A stretch of 64,000 nucleotides of DNA from a bacterium (GCA_037481695.1 JBBFLE010000001.1:316989-380988); one strand, 5' to 3'; positions 53,986-63,256 are shown, counted from the first letter of the stretch. Numbers and translations are program-made. The notes: generated by a model from the sequence alone, not told the origin.

Positions 53986-54948
53986 TCAGTCCTTCCAGTA
54001 GAGTTCCTTGAGTCTCCTCAAAAACTCCTTGTCCCTCCTTCGGATGGCCTCATCCAGCTCTGCCTTGGAAAAATCCACAGCATAGTCATAGAAACCTTTG
54101 CCTGACTTGATGCCCAAATGCCCTTGGGAGATGAGTTCCCGCACCACATTGGGAACCTCTGTGGAACTGCAGATCTCTGGTACAAGGTTATCGTAGACCC
54201 TCACCCAGAGATCCAGGCCCCCCAGGTCTGCCGTGAGAAGAGGACCTATGCTGGCCAGCCTGAACCCAATACTGCCTTTGACAGCCTTGTCTATGTCTTC
54301 TGCACTGGCAATACCCCTGGCGTAGAGATCCCACACTTCCCTGATAAGGGCGGTTTGAATTCTGTTGACTATGAAGCCGGGAAGCTCCTTTTGGATCCTC
54401 ACAGGCATCTTACGGATCCTCTGTAAGAGTCCCACTGCCACCTCCATGGTTTCATCAGTGGTCTTGGGCCCTCGCACCACCTCCACAGTAGGCACTATGT
54501 GAGGAGGATTGAACCAGTGAGTCACAACCAGCCTTTCTTTGTCTTTGACCTTTTGGCCTATGGCCGAGAGGGTAAGAGAAGAAGTGTTAGTGGCTATTAT
54601 GGCCTGGGAAGGGCAAAGACTCTCCACCTGGGCGAAGAGCTCCTGCTTCAGGCTCAGATCCTCTGGAGCCGCCTCCACGATGAAGTCTGCCCCCTCAACT
54701 GCCCGAGCCAGTTGTGTGGTGGTAAGAAGTCTCTCCATGGCCGGCTCCACGGCCCCTGACTCAAGAAGTCCCTCCTGGGCGAACATCTGCATGTTCTCTT
54801 TGATGTGAGAACGAGCCGTCTTCAACACGGCCTCACTTATGTCATAAAGGCCAACGGGATATCCTCCCATCAGGAAGGCCTGGGCAATGCCATGGCCCAT
54901 GATCCCGGCACCCAGCACAGATACCCTCTTCACATCTTCCAGCTTCAT
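53986..54948 (-). CDS. 3-hydroxyacyl-CoA dehydrogenase-family protein (possible hydroxy-acid or carnitine dehydrogenase)
   Basis: 320 aa, NAD domain VSVLGAGIMGHGIAQAF and catalytic His/Asn region TNTSSLTLSAIG, THWFNPPHIVPTVEVV, then the C-terminal domain PGFIVNRIQTALIREVWDLY and HLGIKSGKGFYDY. It lacks the long hydratase fusion of FadB. Stand-alone members of this size include 3-hydroxybutyryl-CoA dehydrogenase, L-carnitine dehydrogenase and L-gulonate 3-dehydrogenase. Adjacency to BKACE and AacS favours oxidation of a free beta-hydroxy acid such as carnitine. Which, cannot be shown. Confidence 0.85.
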   Translation of the reverse strand: MKLEDVKRVSVLGAGIMGHGIAQAFLMGGYPVGLYDISEAVLKTARSHIKENMQMFAQEGLLESGAVEPAMERLLTTTQLARAVEGADFIVEAAPEDLSLKQELFAQVESLCPSQAIIATNTSSLTLSAIGQKVKDKERLVVTHWFNPPHIVPTVEVVRGPKTTDETMEVAVGLLQRIRKMPVRIQKELPGFIVNRIQTALIREVWDLYARGIASAEDIDKAVKGSIGFRLASIGPLLTADLGGLDLWVRVYDNLVPEICSSTEVPNVVRELISQGHLGIKSGKGFYDYAVDFSKAELDEAIRRRDKEFLRRLKELYWKD

Positions 54949-55009
54949 AGCGCGCCCCCTCCTGGTCCCACCCTTGGGGATTAAGAAAGCTCAACCTCAG
55001 CCAGCAATC

Positions 55010-55930
55010 CTAATAGCTCACCTTGTCCAACCCCTTGAGTCCCAGGATCTGTCTGGCTTCATCAGGTGTGGCGGGCTCAATGCCCAGCTCACGGGCGATT
55101 CTGACGATCTTTTCCACCTGCTCGGCATTGCTCTTGGCCATGCGGCCCTTTTCCACGTAGAGGCTGTCTTCGAGCCCCACTCTGGCATTTCCGCCCATTA
55201 CCAAGGCAGCAGTACACATGGGCATCTGATTACGGCCCGCCGCACAAACCGACCATTGAAAATCCCCTATGAGGTTCTTGGCCGTCTGATAAAGGAACAC
55301 CAGGTTCTCCACTGTGGCTGGAATCCCGCCCAAGATCCCCATGACAAATTGCAGGTAAACGGGCTTTTGAATATGGCCAGCCTGGATCATGAAGGCCAGG
55401 TTGTTTATCATTCCCACGTCGTAGATCTCTATTTCAGGCTTGGTCTGAGATTCCTTGAAAAACCCGCAGAACTCCCTCATGGTCTTGAAGGTGTTGGGAA
55501 AGATCAGATCCTCGGTCATTGCCAGATACTGGGGCTCCCAGGGGTGCTTCCACTCTTTGATCTTCTGAAGTATTGGGAAAAGGGCGAAGTTAAGAGATCC
55601 GAAATTGAAAGACGCAAGCTCTGGCCTGAATCTCCTTACCACCCCAACCCTCTGCTCGGCGGTCATGCCGAGGCCCCCACCAGTGGTGGTGCAAAGGATA
55701 ATGTTGCAGCGGGATTTCACCTCGGTCAGCACCTCACCAAAAAGCTCCAGAGAGGGTGAGGGAGCCCCGGTTTCAGGATCCCTGACATGGATGTGAGCCA
55801 CCGCTGCCCCAGCCTCCCATGCCCTTACCGCCTCATCGGCTATCTGCTTGGGGGTTATGGGCAGATAAGGGGTCATGCTGGGGGTGTGGATGCTACCTGT
55901 GATGGCTGCTGTTATGATTGCCTTGGACAT
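55010..55930 (-). CDS. beta-keto acid cleavage enzyme (BKACE, DUF849)
   Basis: 306 aa TIM-barrel zinc enzyme of the Kce/BKACE family. AIITAAITGSIHTPSMTPYLP, GAAVAHIHVRDPETGAPS (the HIH zinc motif with catalytic Arg/Asp nearby), LCTTTGGG, PELASFNFGSLNF, and GGNARVGLEDSLYV are signature segments. Known members take a beta-keto acid and acetyl-CoA and yield a CoA ester plus acetoacetate. The acetoacetate is then the natural substrate of the aacS product in the same operon. AAGGAGG ribosome site. Substrate specificity is open; the dehydrocarnitine group is one candidate. Confidence 0.9.
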   Translation of the reverse strand: MSKAIITAAITGSIHTPSMTPYLPITPKQIADEAVRAWEAGAAVAHIHVRDPETGAPSPSLELFGEVLTEVKSRCNIILCTTTGGGLGMTAEQRVGVVRRFRPELASFNFGSLNFALFPILQKIKEWKHPWEPQYLAMTEDLIFPNTFKTMREFCGFFKESQTKPEIEIYDVGMINNLAFMIQAGHIQKPVYLQFVMGILGGIPATVENLVFLYQTAKNLIGDFQWSVCAAGRNQMPMCTAALVMGGNARVGLEDSLYVEKGRMAKSNAEQVEKIVRIARELGIEPATPDEARQILGLKGLDKVSY

Positions 55931-55964
55931 GGAAACACCTCCTTTTGCCTGAACTCCAGGCTGC

Positions 55965-57290
55965 CTACTTGGCCCCTTCCAAAGCCTTGGGGAGCCAGAT
56001 ACAAAGCTCAGGAAACGCTATGCAAAGCGCGGTCACTATTGCCTGTATGCATACAAAGGGCACTATACCTCTGTATATGGCTGGAAGGGGGATCTCTGGG
56101 GCTATGCCTTTGAGATAGAAGATGGAGTAAGCGAAAGGAGGCGTTAGGAAAGATATCTGGAGGCTCACACACACCACCAGCCCCACCCACAAAGGATCAA
56201 AACCCAGCTTCATGAGGATGGGGGAAAAAATGGGCACTGTGATGAGCAGAATCCCGATCCAGTCTATGAAACAGCCTAGAATAAAGATGATCACCAGGAT
56301 GGTGATGAATACCCCCCAAGAGCCGAATCCCAGGGAAAGCAGAAAATCCGTTATTACCTGACCGCAGCCTGCGCTCAAGAAAGCCCCAGTGTAAAGATTG
56401 GAGGCTATGGCAATGAAGATTATCATGGAGGTTATTCTCAAGGTGAGGTAGCAGTTCTCCCTAAATGCCTTCCATGTCAAGCTCCTGTTTATCATGGCCA
56501 GGCCCACTGCCCCCACAGATCCTACGGCTCCAGCCTCTGTGGGGGAAGCCACCCCGAAAAATATGGAGCCCAGCACCAAAAAAACCAAAAACACAGGTGG
56601 TATCAAATACTTGAAGCCCGTCACAAGGGATTCCCTGGAGAAAAAGGGAATCCTTTCCTCTGGGGCCAAAGGAGGGCCCATTTGGGGGTTCAAGGCCGTA
56701 CGGATCAGGACATAGAGCATGTAACCCACACCCAGAAGCATTCCCGGAATCAGAGCTCCTGCATACATCTGAGTCACAGAAACCCCGGCCATGGGCGCAT
56801 ACAAGATCAACATGACGCTTGGGGGAATAAGGATTCCCAGTGTGCCTCCAGCGCACACCACTCCACTTGCCAATCCCTTGTCGTACTTGGCCTTGAGCAT
56901 GGAGGGCACTGCCAAGAGCCCTATGGCAGTCTCGGAAGCCCCCACGACCCCAGTACAGGCTGCAAAGATTATGGCCAGGGCCACGGTGGCCACGGCCAAT
57001 CCACCCCTCAGACCTGCCATCCACCTCCTGAGGATGGTGAAAGCCTTCTCGGCCACCCCAGAGGTTTGCATCATGGCCCCCATGAAGATAAAAAGAGGCA
57101 CCGCTGCCAGAATATACTCCGAGAGGGTCCCGTTTATTATTCTTTGGGGCATCATGTACAGGTAGGCCTTTCCCGTGGTCAGGTACCCGAACAGAAGCCC
57201 CATGGTGCCTATCCCGAAGGCCAGGGGAAATCCTGCCAAGAGCACAAAGAGGCTAAGAAGCATGAGGATGGTCACAAGCTCGGGGCTCAC
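55965..57290 (-). CDS. dctM: TRAP transporter large permease (DctM)
   Basis: 441 aa with about twelve helices. LLSLFVLLAGFPLAFGIGTMG and the PLFIFMGAMMQTSGVAE, AACTGVVGASETAIGLLAVPSM, LGILIPPSVMLILYAPMAGVS, FLGCFIDW-type ILGCFIDWIGILLITVPIF segments are typical of DctM. GTG start overlaps the dctQ stop (GTGA). It carries solute coupled to sodium or proton with DctP delivering the ligand. Confidence 0.95.
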   Translation of the reverse strand: MSPELVTILMLLSLFVLLAGFPLAFGIGTMGLLFGYLTTGKAYLYMMPQRIINGTLSEYILAAVPLFIFMGAMMQTSGVAEKAFTILRRWMAGLRGGLAVATVALAIIFAACTGVVGASETAIGLLAVPSMLKAKYDKGLASGVVCAGGTLGILIPPSVMLILYAPMAGVSVTQMYAGALIPGMLLGVGYMLYVLIRTALNPQMGPPLAPEERIPFFSRESLVTGFKYLIPPVFLVFLVLGSIFFGVASPTEAGAVGSVGAVGLAMINRSLTWKAFRENCYLTLRITSMIIFIAIASNLYTGAFLSAGCGQVITDFLLSLGFGSWGVFITILVIIFILGCFIDWIGILLITVPIFSPILMKLGFDPLWVGLVVCVSLQISFLTPPFAYSIFYLKGIAPEIPLPAIYRGIVPFVCIQAIVTALCIAFPELCIWLPKALEGAK

Positions 57291-57793
57291 CTGGCACCTC
57301 CCTTAATCACCTTCTCTAAGGTTCTCAAGAAGTCCACTAGGCCCTGGAAGAGAAAAAGAAGGAACCCAAAGGTGATGGCCAGTTTGAAGGGCCAAAGGTG
57401 GGGCCGCCATACGCTCACCGAAGAGCGCTCCCCTGAGCTCAAGGTCCAAAGCCCATGTTCCCCGCATTTGTAGGTCAATACCAGCAGGAGGGGGAAAAAA
57501 AGCAACAAATAACAAATTGCCTCAACCACAGCCTGCGTCCTGGGAGACAGCCTTGCATAGAGCAGATCCATCCTGACATGAGTCTTGAGGGCCTGACAGT
57601 ATGCCACACCCAACACCGAGTAAGCCCCGTAGGTCATGTAAGTGACCTCGAAGGCCCAGTGGGTAGGCTTGTTGAATACGTATCTCATCACTATGTCGTA
57701 GCATATGGCCATGACCAGTGCAGGCATAAGATAACTTGAGAACTTTCCCGTCCACTCGCTGGCCCTATCCACTGCCCGAAAAACCTTCTCCAA
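57287..57793 (-). CDS. dctQ: TRAP transporter small permease (DctQ)
   Basis: 168 aa, four helices: LMPALVMAICYDIVMRYVF, HWAFEVTYMTYGAYSVLGVAY, AVVEAICYLLLFFPLLLVL and LAITFGFLLFLFQGLVDFL. Residues RYVFNKPTHWAFE follow the DctQ pattern. A TTG start at 57793 with GGGAGG upstream is used. There is a 137-base gap after dctP, in which small hairpins may set the higher expression of the binding protein. Confidence 0.9.
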   Translation of the reverse strand: MEKVFRAVDRASEWTGKFSSYLMPALVMAICYDIVMRYVFNKPTHWAFEVTYMTYGAYSVLGVAYCQALKTHVRMDLLYARLSPRTQAVVEAICYLLLFFPLLLVLTYKCGEHGLWTLSSGERSSVSVWRPHLWPFKLAITFGFLLFLFQGLVDFLRTLEKVIKGGAR

Positions 57794-57930
57794 CGATCAC
57801 CTCCCTAAACTTCAAGGGAGGGGCCCCCTGTTCGGGGAAGCCCACTCCCGGAAGTATTCTCAGACCTCTGCTGCCTTATAGCCTCTCAAGGCCCCTTTTT
57901 TGGCAAAGAGGGCACATTGCCTCAGAGGCT

Positions 57931-58980
57931 TCAATGGGGCAGGGAAAACATCTTGGAATACGGATACCACTTCTTGCCAAAGGCCTTCTGGGACTCCCAC
58001 ACCTTCTTGAAGAACTCGTCCTTGGCCGACATCTCGTCCAGATAGTCTTCAGCCCACTTGATGAAGGTCTTGACGGTCTCAGGATCCACTTCCACTATCT
58101 CTATGCCCTTCTCCTTGAAGAAGTCCATGGCCTTGATGTTTTCAGACTCCATCCATAGCCAGTTCAAAAGCCTCATCTTGCCTATGGCGGCCTCCACCTG
58201 CACCTTGAGATCCGCAGGCAACGCCTCCCAGGCTTTCTTGTTGACCACTATCTCCAGCTGGGAGGCGGGCTGGTGGACACCGGGCAGGTGCAGGTACTTG
58301 CACACCTCCCAAATGCCCAGGGTCTTGTCAAAGGCTGGAATGCTGTACTCCGCCGCATCTATCACACCTCTTTGAAGGTTGGGCATGATCTCCCCTGCTG
58401 GCATGAATACCACAGAAAGGCCGTGCTTGGTCAGCACATCTCCCATTACCGGCATCATCCTGAACTTGATACCCTTCCAGTCCTCCAGCTTCTTCAAAGG
58501 CTTCTTGGCCCACATGAAGATCTCCATTGCTATGGGGGCATCATGGAAGACCTTCACCTTGTAGCCGTACTTGTCATACATCTCCTGATGAAGCTCCTTG
58601 CCTCCTCCATGCTCCAGCCACATCTGCATGTCCAGGGCATTGAGACCTCCAGGGGCTGCCGTAAAAAGCGGTGAGACGGGAATCTTTCCAACCCACTGCC
58701 CGGTGTACCCGAAGTTTGCTTCATAGACCCCATCGCTTACGGCCTTGAGCCCCTCGAAGGGAGGCACCAGAGCCCCGGCAGGGAAACATTCCCAAACAAG
58801 GCGGCCATTGGTTACCTTCTTTACCTCTTCCGCGGTCCTAAGCATGGCCTCGTGATACAGCATGCCTGCTGGCACAAAACCCTGGACCTTCCACTTGATG
58901 ACCTTTTCCTGAGCCATTGCTGGCATGACCAAACAAACGGCCAAGGCCACCGTCGCCAAAACCAATCCCATCTTCCTCAT
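57931..58980 (-). CDS. dctP: TRAP transporter solute-binding protein (DctP)
   Basis: 349 aa periplasmic receptor. ATG 58980 has GGAGG eight bases upstream; a Sec signal GLVLATVALAVCLVMPAMAQ ends at the AQ-E cleavage site. KWKVQGFVPAGMLYHEAMLRTAEEVKKVTNGRLVWECFPAGALVPPFEGLKAV (in part) and the FRMMPVMGDVLTKHGLSVVFMPAGEIM segment with its Arg-containing carboxylate-binding region are those of DctP7-type receptors. The ligand should be a carboxylic acid; its identity is unknown. It heads the catabolic operon. Confidence 0.93.
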   Translation of the reverse strand: MRKMGLVLATVALAVCLVMPAMAQEKVIKWKVQGFVPAGMLYHEAMLRTAEEVKKVTNGRLVWECFPAGALVPPFEGLKAVSDGVYEANFGYTGQWVGKIPVSPLFTAAPGGLNALDMQMWLEHGGGKELHQEMYDKYGYKVKVFHDAPIAMEIFMWAKKPLKKLEDWKGIKFRMMPVMGDVLTKHGLSVVFMPAGEIMPNLQRGVIDAAEYSIPAFDKTLGIWEVCKYLHLPGVHQPASQLEIVVNKKAWEALPADLKVQVEAAIGKMRLLNWLWMESENIKAMDFFKEKGIEIVEVDPETVKTFIKWAEDYLDEMSAKDEFFKKVWESQKAFGKKWYPYSKMFSLPH

Positions 58981-59077
58981 GGCCCACACCTCCCCGAAAA
59001 TGATTCCCCCTCTCTGGGGCATTGTACCCTCCAAGCATTCCAAGTGTTTTATTTTTCTAGCCGGTCTCCTATGGTGA

Positions 59078-59101
59078 CTTTGGCCTAGTATGAGGCCAAA
59101 G
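59078..59101. promoter_or_regulatory. operator-like perfect inverted repeat upstream of dctP
   Basis: CTTTGGCCT, AGTATG, AGGCCAAAG: two 9-base arms in perfect symmetry, starting right after the predicted transcription start (about 59103) of the dctP-aacS operon. Position and symmetry match a repressor site. The repressor is not encoded in this part of the window. Confidence 0.65.
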
Positions 59102-59109
59102 CGCTCCCT

Positions 59110-59138
59110 TTCATATCGCGAGTGGGCCTCTGTGTCAA
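59110..59138 (-). promoter_or_regulatory. sigma-70-type promoter of the TRAP/BKACE operon
   Basis: Minus strand: TTGACA (59138-59133, perfect) and TATGAA (59115-59110, four of six) with a 17-base spacer. RNA would start near 59103 and pass through the inverted repeat toward dctP. Confidence 0.65.
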
Positions 59139-59437
59139 GCTAAAACTATTTTTGAAAATTCTCTTTTCCCATAGGAAACTCAAACCAGGCCAAGAGCACG
59201 ATTCAGAGAAACACTCTTATGCCGGCCAGTCCCGCTTCTTTTACTCGGCCCCATCTTGAATAGGCCTTTGCATGAGATCTTTGCCTTGGGCCATGGGAGC
59301 CCTTGTGAAAAGCTATTGTGTACAAAACTCTATCCCTGGGGTAGCTCACTGAAGCCCCCTCGGCTCCACATGCAAAGTGGTTTTGACATCCTGTCCCGAA
59401 TAGGCTAAACACTCGGGCAAGGGAGGCACAGGCCAGC
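59139..59437. other. intergenic region before the hypothetical gene
   Basis: About 300 bases with no ORF of coding character and no clear promoter for the plus-strand gene at 59438. The AT-richer part near 59140-59170 lies just upstream of the dctP promoter and could hold activator sites. Confidence 0.45.
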
Positions 59438-60244
59438 ATGAACTGGATCCATCGAATAAATCAGCTTCCATCTCAGGAAAAAGAGGGACTCTACAGGATT
59501 TTGATTCCCCCTTCCCTCTATAAGAGGTTCCAGATTCATCCCCTTAGGCTCACCTCCCCAACGGGTCATAGGGCTGTACGCATCTGGGGGCCCCCTGGTG
59601 ACAGGACAGCCCTGGTGGAGATCAAGCTTGAGCAAATGGAAGAGCCTCTTTATTCCATTCAAGTATCAGACACACAGGATTTCACACAACTGGACTGGGA
59701 CTTCTTGATTGTGAACGATCCTCAAGGTCCCAGGTTCTTGACCCAGGTGGACTCCCATGGGAGGGACACCCTCTTTGGTTGGGCTTTCAGAAATCTAGAG
59801 GAAGAAACAAGGGCCATGGAGGCAGGGCTCTGTCCAGGCCAAAGCAGGAAAGGTCTTAGGCTAACCGGGGAAGCCATTGAGTGCTTGGAGTTCTTCTGCC
59901 GCATCCTGGATATCCGCATCATACGTCTGGAAGCCCTCTTTTATCATAATGCCATCACCTACGAGCGACACGGCTTCTCCTATTTCAGCGGGTATCCCCT
60001 GATGAAGAGCATCCACCAGGAGTTTCAGCCTGGTGGAAAACTTTATGCGCTTATGGACGGAAGCACCCCTTTTAGACGCCCCGAGATGGCCCAGACGGTT
60101 CGAGGCAGAAGCTGGGCCATTCACGACGGGATCCTCCTGGAAGTTGAGGACGATCTGCTCAGCCAGGGCTGGATCTCCCCGGTCATGTACCGCATGGTGG
60201 GAAAACCCAGGCCCATGACCACCTTTCCTGACCCCATCTATTGA
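59438..60244 (+). CDS. conserved-looking hypothetical protein
   Basis: 268 aa, soluble, start at ATG 59438 with GGGAGG upstream. The composition and reading frame are protein-like (WDFLIVNDPQGPRFLTQVDS, ALFYHNAITYERHGFSYFSG, MAQTVRGRSWAIHDGILLEV). The YERHGF-with-aromatic segment faintly recalls the end of GNAT folds, but no acetyl-CoA motif is visible. There is no DNA-binding domain, so it is an unlikely regulator for the divergent TRAP operon. I do not recognise the family. Confidence 0.65.
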   Translation: MNWIHRINQLPSQEKEGLYRILIPPSLYKRFQIHPLRLTSPTGHRAVRIWGPPGDRTALVEIKLEQMEEPLYSIQVSDTQDFTQLDWDFLIVNDPQGPRFLTQVDSHGRDTLFGWAFRNLEEETRAMEAGLCPGQSRKGLRLTGEAIECLEFFCRILDIRIIRLEALFYHNAITYERHGFSYFSGYPLMKSIHQEFQPGGKLYALMDGSTPFRRPEMAQTVRGRSWAIHDGILLEVEDDLLSQGWISPVMYRMVGKPRPMTTFPDPIY

Positions 60245-60359
60245 AAAAAGCACGTTTTTTGCTACAAGGATCTCCAGAGGATTGACTGCCGCTGCTTTAC
60301 AGCACCGTAAGGCTGTGTTCTAATGGCTGAGGTCGCCTCCTGATAAAAAGTACAGTCAC

Positions 60360-63158
60360 ATGTTGAGCATACGAGATCTCAGCATAAGGACCAAGCTTGT
60401 GAGTCTCACTTTGCTGCTGGTCTTGGTCCCACTTTTGGCAGTGTCCTTCCTTTCTCTGAATAGATTTGACAGTGCCCTCAGAAGAGCAGCCGAGCAGGAC
60501 CTGGAGCATCTTGTACAGAATATGTACTCCATGTGCAGCCTCCAGGAGGAGATGGTACAGAGGGAACTGGACAGAAAAATGGCATTGGCTAGGATGCTGC
60601 TTCTGGGAGATGCCCGGCAGGTTCAGGCTGACTCAAGCAGGCCCATTAGGTTTGTCTTGAGAGATCCTGAGGCTCAAGAGCTCATGAGTATCGAGGTCCC
60701 ATCCTGGAAGCTGGACGGGGCATGGGTAAACCTGGATCCGGATTTCATCGACAGGGTGGGAGAGCTCATAGGGGGCATCTGTACCATCTTCCATGTCTCG
60801 GAGACCGGGGAGCTCCTGCGCATTGCAACCAACTTAAAAGACAAACAGGGCAGCCGCGCCATCGGCACCTTTCTGCCCAGGGAAAGCGCCGTTTCCATGA
60901 TGCTGGCGCGGGGACAGCCCTTCAAAGGTAGAAGCCTTGTCTTGGAGGAATGGTACATAACCGTGTACGAACCAGTTCTGGATCAAGACCAAAGGGTCCT
61001 GGGTGCCCTGGGCGTGGGAGTCAGGGAGCCGGCGCTTTCCCTCAAGACCCAGGTCAAGGACATAAGGGTGGGGTACACTGGCTACGCTTACATAATGGAC
61101 AGCCAAGGGGTCCTGAAGGTGCACCCTGTCAAAGAGGGCGAGAACATAATAGATGCTCAGGATTCTGAGGGCTTTCACTACATAAGGGCAATGGTGGAGG
61201 TTGCCACGAAAATGCCCGAGGGGCATGTGGAGACCATCCGCTACCCCTGGATGAACCCTGAGCTGGGGGAGAGAGCCCCCCGGCAAAAGATCACCAAATA
61301 TACTTACTTTCGGCCCTGGGACTGGATAATCGCCGCTGGCACATACGAGGAAGAGATCTACCAGGCCCTTTACGAGACCCAGCGGTTCATAGTGGCAGTG
61401 GTGCTGGTTAGCCTGCCTCTGGTTTTTATTTTCACCGTGGGACTCTCCAAGATCCTTACCCGCAGGATCGGGGAGCTGACCCAGGCCACCGCCCGCATGC
61501 TGGACGGAGATCTTTCCCAGCGAGTGGAGGTGCATGGAAGGGACGAGGTGGGAATTCTGGGACTGTCCTTCAACAGGATGGCAAGTCAGATCCAACAGTA
61601 CACCACCAGTCTCCAGAACATGGTCAATGAAAGAACCAGGGAACTGGCCGCTTCCAGGGAACGGTACAGGGAACTCTCCACTTTTCTCAACAGCATACTG
61701 GAAAGCGCCACCCAGTATGCCATCATGGCCTTGGACTTCAAAGGCCAGATAATGGAATTTAACAAGGGTGCAGAAAGGCTCTTTGGCTGGAGCAAGCAGC
61801 AGGTCGTGGGCAAAGAGAACATAGCAATAACCATCCCGCCAGAGGAAATAGAAAGAGGCATTCAAAAGAAAATAGCGGCCCGAACTCGCACCGAGGGGCT
61901 CTGCGAGATAGAGATGGAAAGAGTCCGAAAGGACGGAAGCAGATTCCCGGCCCACTCGGTGGTGACCGCCATGATGGATCCAGAGGGCAGAATCTCTGGT
62001 TTTGTGGAGATTGTTGGAGACCTTACCCGCAGGAGGCTTTTGGAAAAAGAACTGAGGGAAACCAAAGAGTTCCTGGAAAACGTGATGGCCAGCTCTGTGG
62101 ACGGTATAGTCACCACGGACCTCAAGGGACACATCACCTTCCTAAACCGTGGAATGGAAGAGATGCTGGGCTTTAGTAAGGCGGAGCTTCTTGGAACCCA
62201 TATCTCAAGACTTTATGTCAAGGGTATCCAGGAGGCCAGACAAATAATGGAGATCCTCAGATCCCAACAAAGGGTAGAGAACTACGAGATGCAGATCCTG
62301 CGCAAGGACCAAGAGGTGCTTTCCATCATCAACTCAGCTTCTCTTCTCAGAGATGGCGAGGGCAATGTGATAGGCACGGTGGGGGTTTTCAAGGACTTGA
62401 CCCAGCAGAAGAAATTGGAGGCCAAGCTCAAGGAGACCCAGGCCCATCTGGTGGAGGCTTCCAAATTGAGGGCCTTGGGAGAGCTGGTGGCAGGAGTGGC
62501 CCACGAGCTCAACAATCCTCTGATGGCTTCCCAGACCATTCTCCACGTCATGGAGACGGAACTTCACCAGGATTGCCCCAACAAGAACAGACTGGAGGTC
62601 ATCAGGCGTTGCAATGACAGGATAGCCAGGATAGTGGATCACTTGCGGGAATTCTCAAGGCAGGCCAGACCAGAGCTGAGGCCCACAGACATAAATCTTC
62701 CCATTGAAAACGCCCTACTCATAACAGGCCAGCAGCTCTTGGATCATCAGATTCACCTGGAAAGAAGGCTGGCCCAAGGACTTCCCCCTGTAATGGCTGA
62801 TCCCAATCAGATGGAACAGGTGCTCTTGAACCTGATCTCCAATGCCAGAGATGCACTGGACGAGAAGCAGGATGCCAAAAATCTGTTGATCGAGACAGGC
62901 CTGGAAAAACGTGGCGAAAGCTCCTGGGTGGCGGTGACGGTCAAAGACACAGGGCCAGGGATCCCCCCTGAACTCCTGGAAAAGGTCATGGAGCCCTTCT
63001 TCACAACCAAACCTGTGGGACGGGGCACAGGGCTGGGGCTTTCTCTTTGCTTCAAGATTGTGGAGGATCATGGTGGAATGTTGGAAATCAAAAGCCAGGT
63101 GGGAATGGGTACCGAGGTCAAGGTTCTCCTTCCGGCCCTGGGTGATGATGCTTCTTAG
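60360..63158 (+). CDS. membrane sensor histidine kinase: Cache, HAMP, two PAS, HisKA, HATPase
   Basis: 932 aa. A first membrane helix (TKLVSLTLLLVLVPLLAVSF) precedes a large periplasmic Cache-type sensor (about 35-340, with GYTGYAYIMDSQGVLKVHP and WDWIIAAGTYEEEI), a second helix (FIVAVVLVSLPLVFIFTV), a HAMP segment (RRIGELTQATARMLDGDL), then two PAS domains (about 445-560 and 570-690), the phospho-acceptor box AGVAHELNNPLMASQ, N box NLISNARDALD and G boxes DTGPGI and GTGLGLSL. No receiver domain; a separate receiver gene follows 157 bases later. The ribosome site is weak. Signal unknown. Confidence 0.93.
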   Translation: MLSIRDLSIRTKLVSLTLLLVLVPLLAVSFLSLNRFDSALRRAAEQDLEHLVQNMYSMCSLQEEMVQRELDRKMALARMLLLGDARQVQADSSRPIRFVLRDPEAQELMSIEVPSWKLDGAWVNLDPDFIDRVGELIGGICTIFHVSETGELLRIATNLKDKQGSRAIGTFLPRESAVSMMLARGQPFKGRSLVLEEWYITVYEPVLDQDQRVLGALGVGVREPALSLKTQVKDIRVGYTGYAYIMDSQGVLKVHPVKEGENIIDAQDSEGFHYIRAMVEVATKMPEGHVETIRYPWMNPELGERAPRQKITKYTYFRPWDWIIAAGTYEEEIYQALYETQRFIVAVVLVSLPLVFIFTVGLSKILTRRIGELTQATARMLDGDLSQRVEVHGRDEVGILGLSFNRMASQIQQYTTSLQNMVNERTRELAASRERYRELSTFLNSILESATQYAIMALDFKGQIMEFNKGAERLFGWSKQQVVGKENIAITIPPEEIERGIQKKIAARTRTEGLCEIEMERVRKDGSRFPAHSVVTAMMDPEGRISGFVEIVGDLTRRRLLEKELRETKEFLENVMASSVDGIVTTDLKGHITFLNRGMEEMLGFSKAELLGTHISRLYVKGIQEARQIMEILRSQQRVENYEMQILRKDQEVLSIINSASLLRDGEGNVIGTVGVFKDLTQQKKLEAKLKETQAHLVEASKLRALGELVAGVAHELNNPLMASQTILHVMETELHQDCPNKNRLEVIRRCNDRIARIVDHLREFSRQARPELRPTDINLPIENALLITGQQLLDHQIHLERRLAQGLPPVMADPNQMEQVLLNLISNARDALDEKQDAKNLLIETGLEKRGESSWVAVTVKDTGPGIPPELLEKVMEPFFTTKPVGRGTGLGLSLCFKIVEDHGGMLEIKSQVGMGTEVKVLLPALGDDAS

Positions 63159-63243
63159 CCCGAAACGGGCATTGATATCTTGGGGCCATCCGAGAAAATA
63201 GCTGGCTCAACTGCTTTGTGTTCAATGAAGCATAGGTTTTCCA

Positions 63244-63256
63244 GGGGAACTTCCCC
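63244..63256. repeat. 13-base perfect palindrome ahead of the receiver gene
   Basis: GGGGAA, C, TTCCCC in the 157-base gap between the kinase and response-regulator genes. Could be a regulator site; no other sign of function. Confidence 0.3.

Noticed and set aside
60245-60359. Promoter for the histidine kinase
   Set aside because: TTGACT is present but no matching -10 at an allowed spacing, and the small GCTG/CAGC stem is too weak to call.
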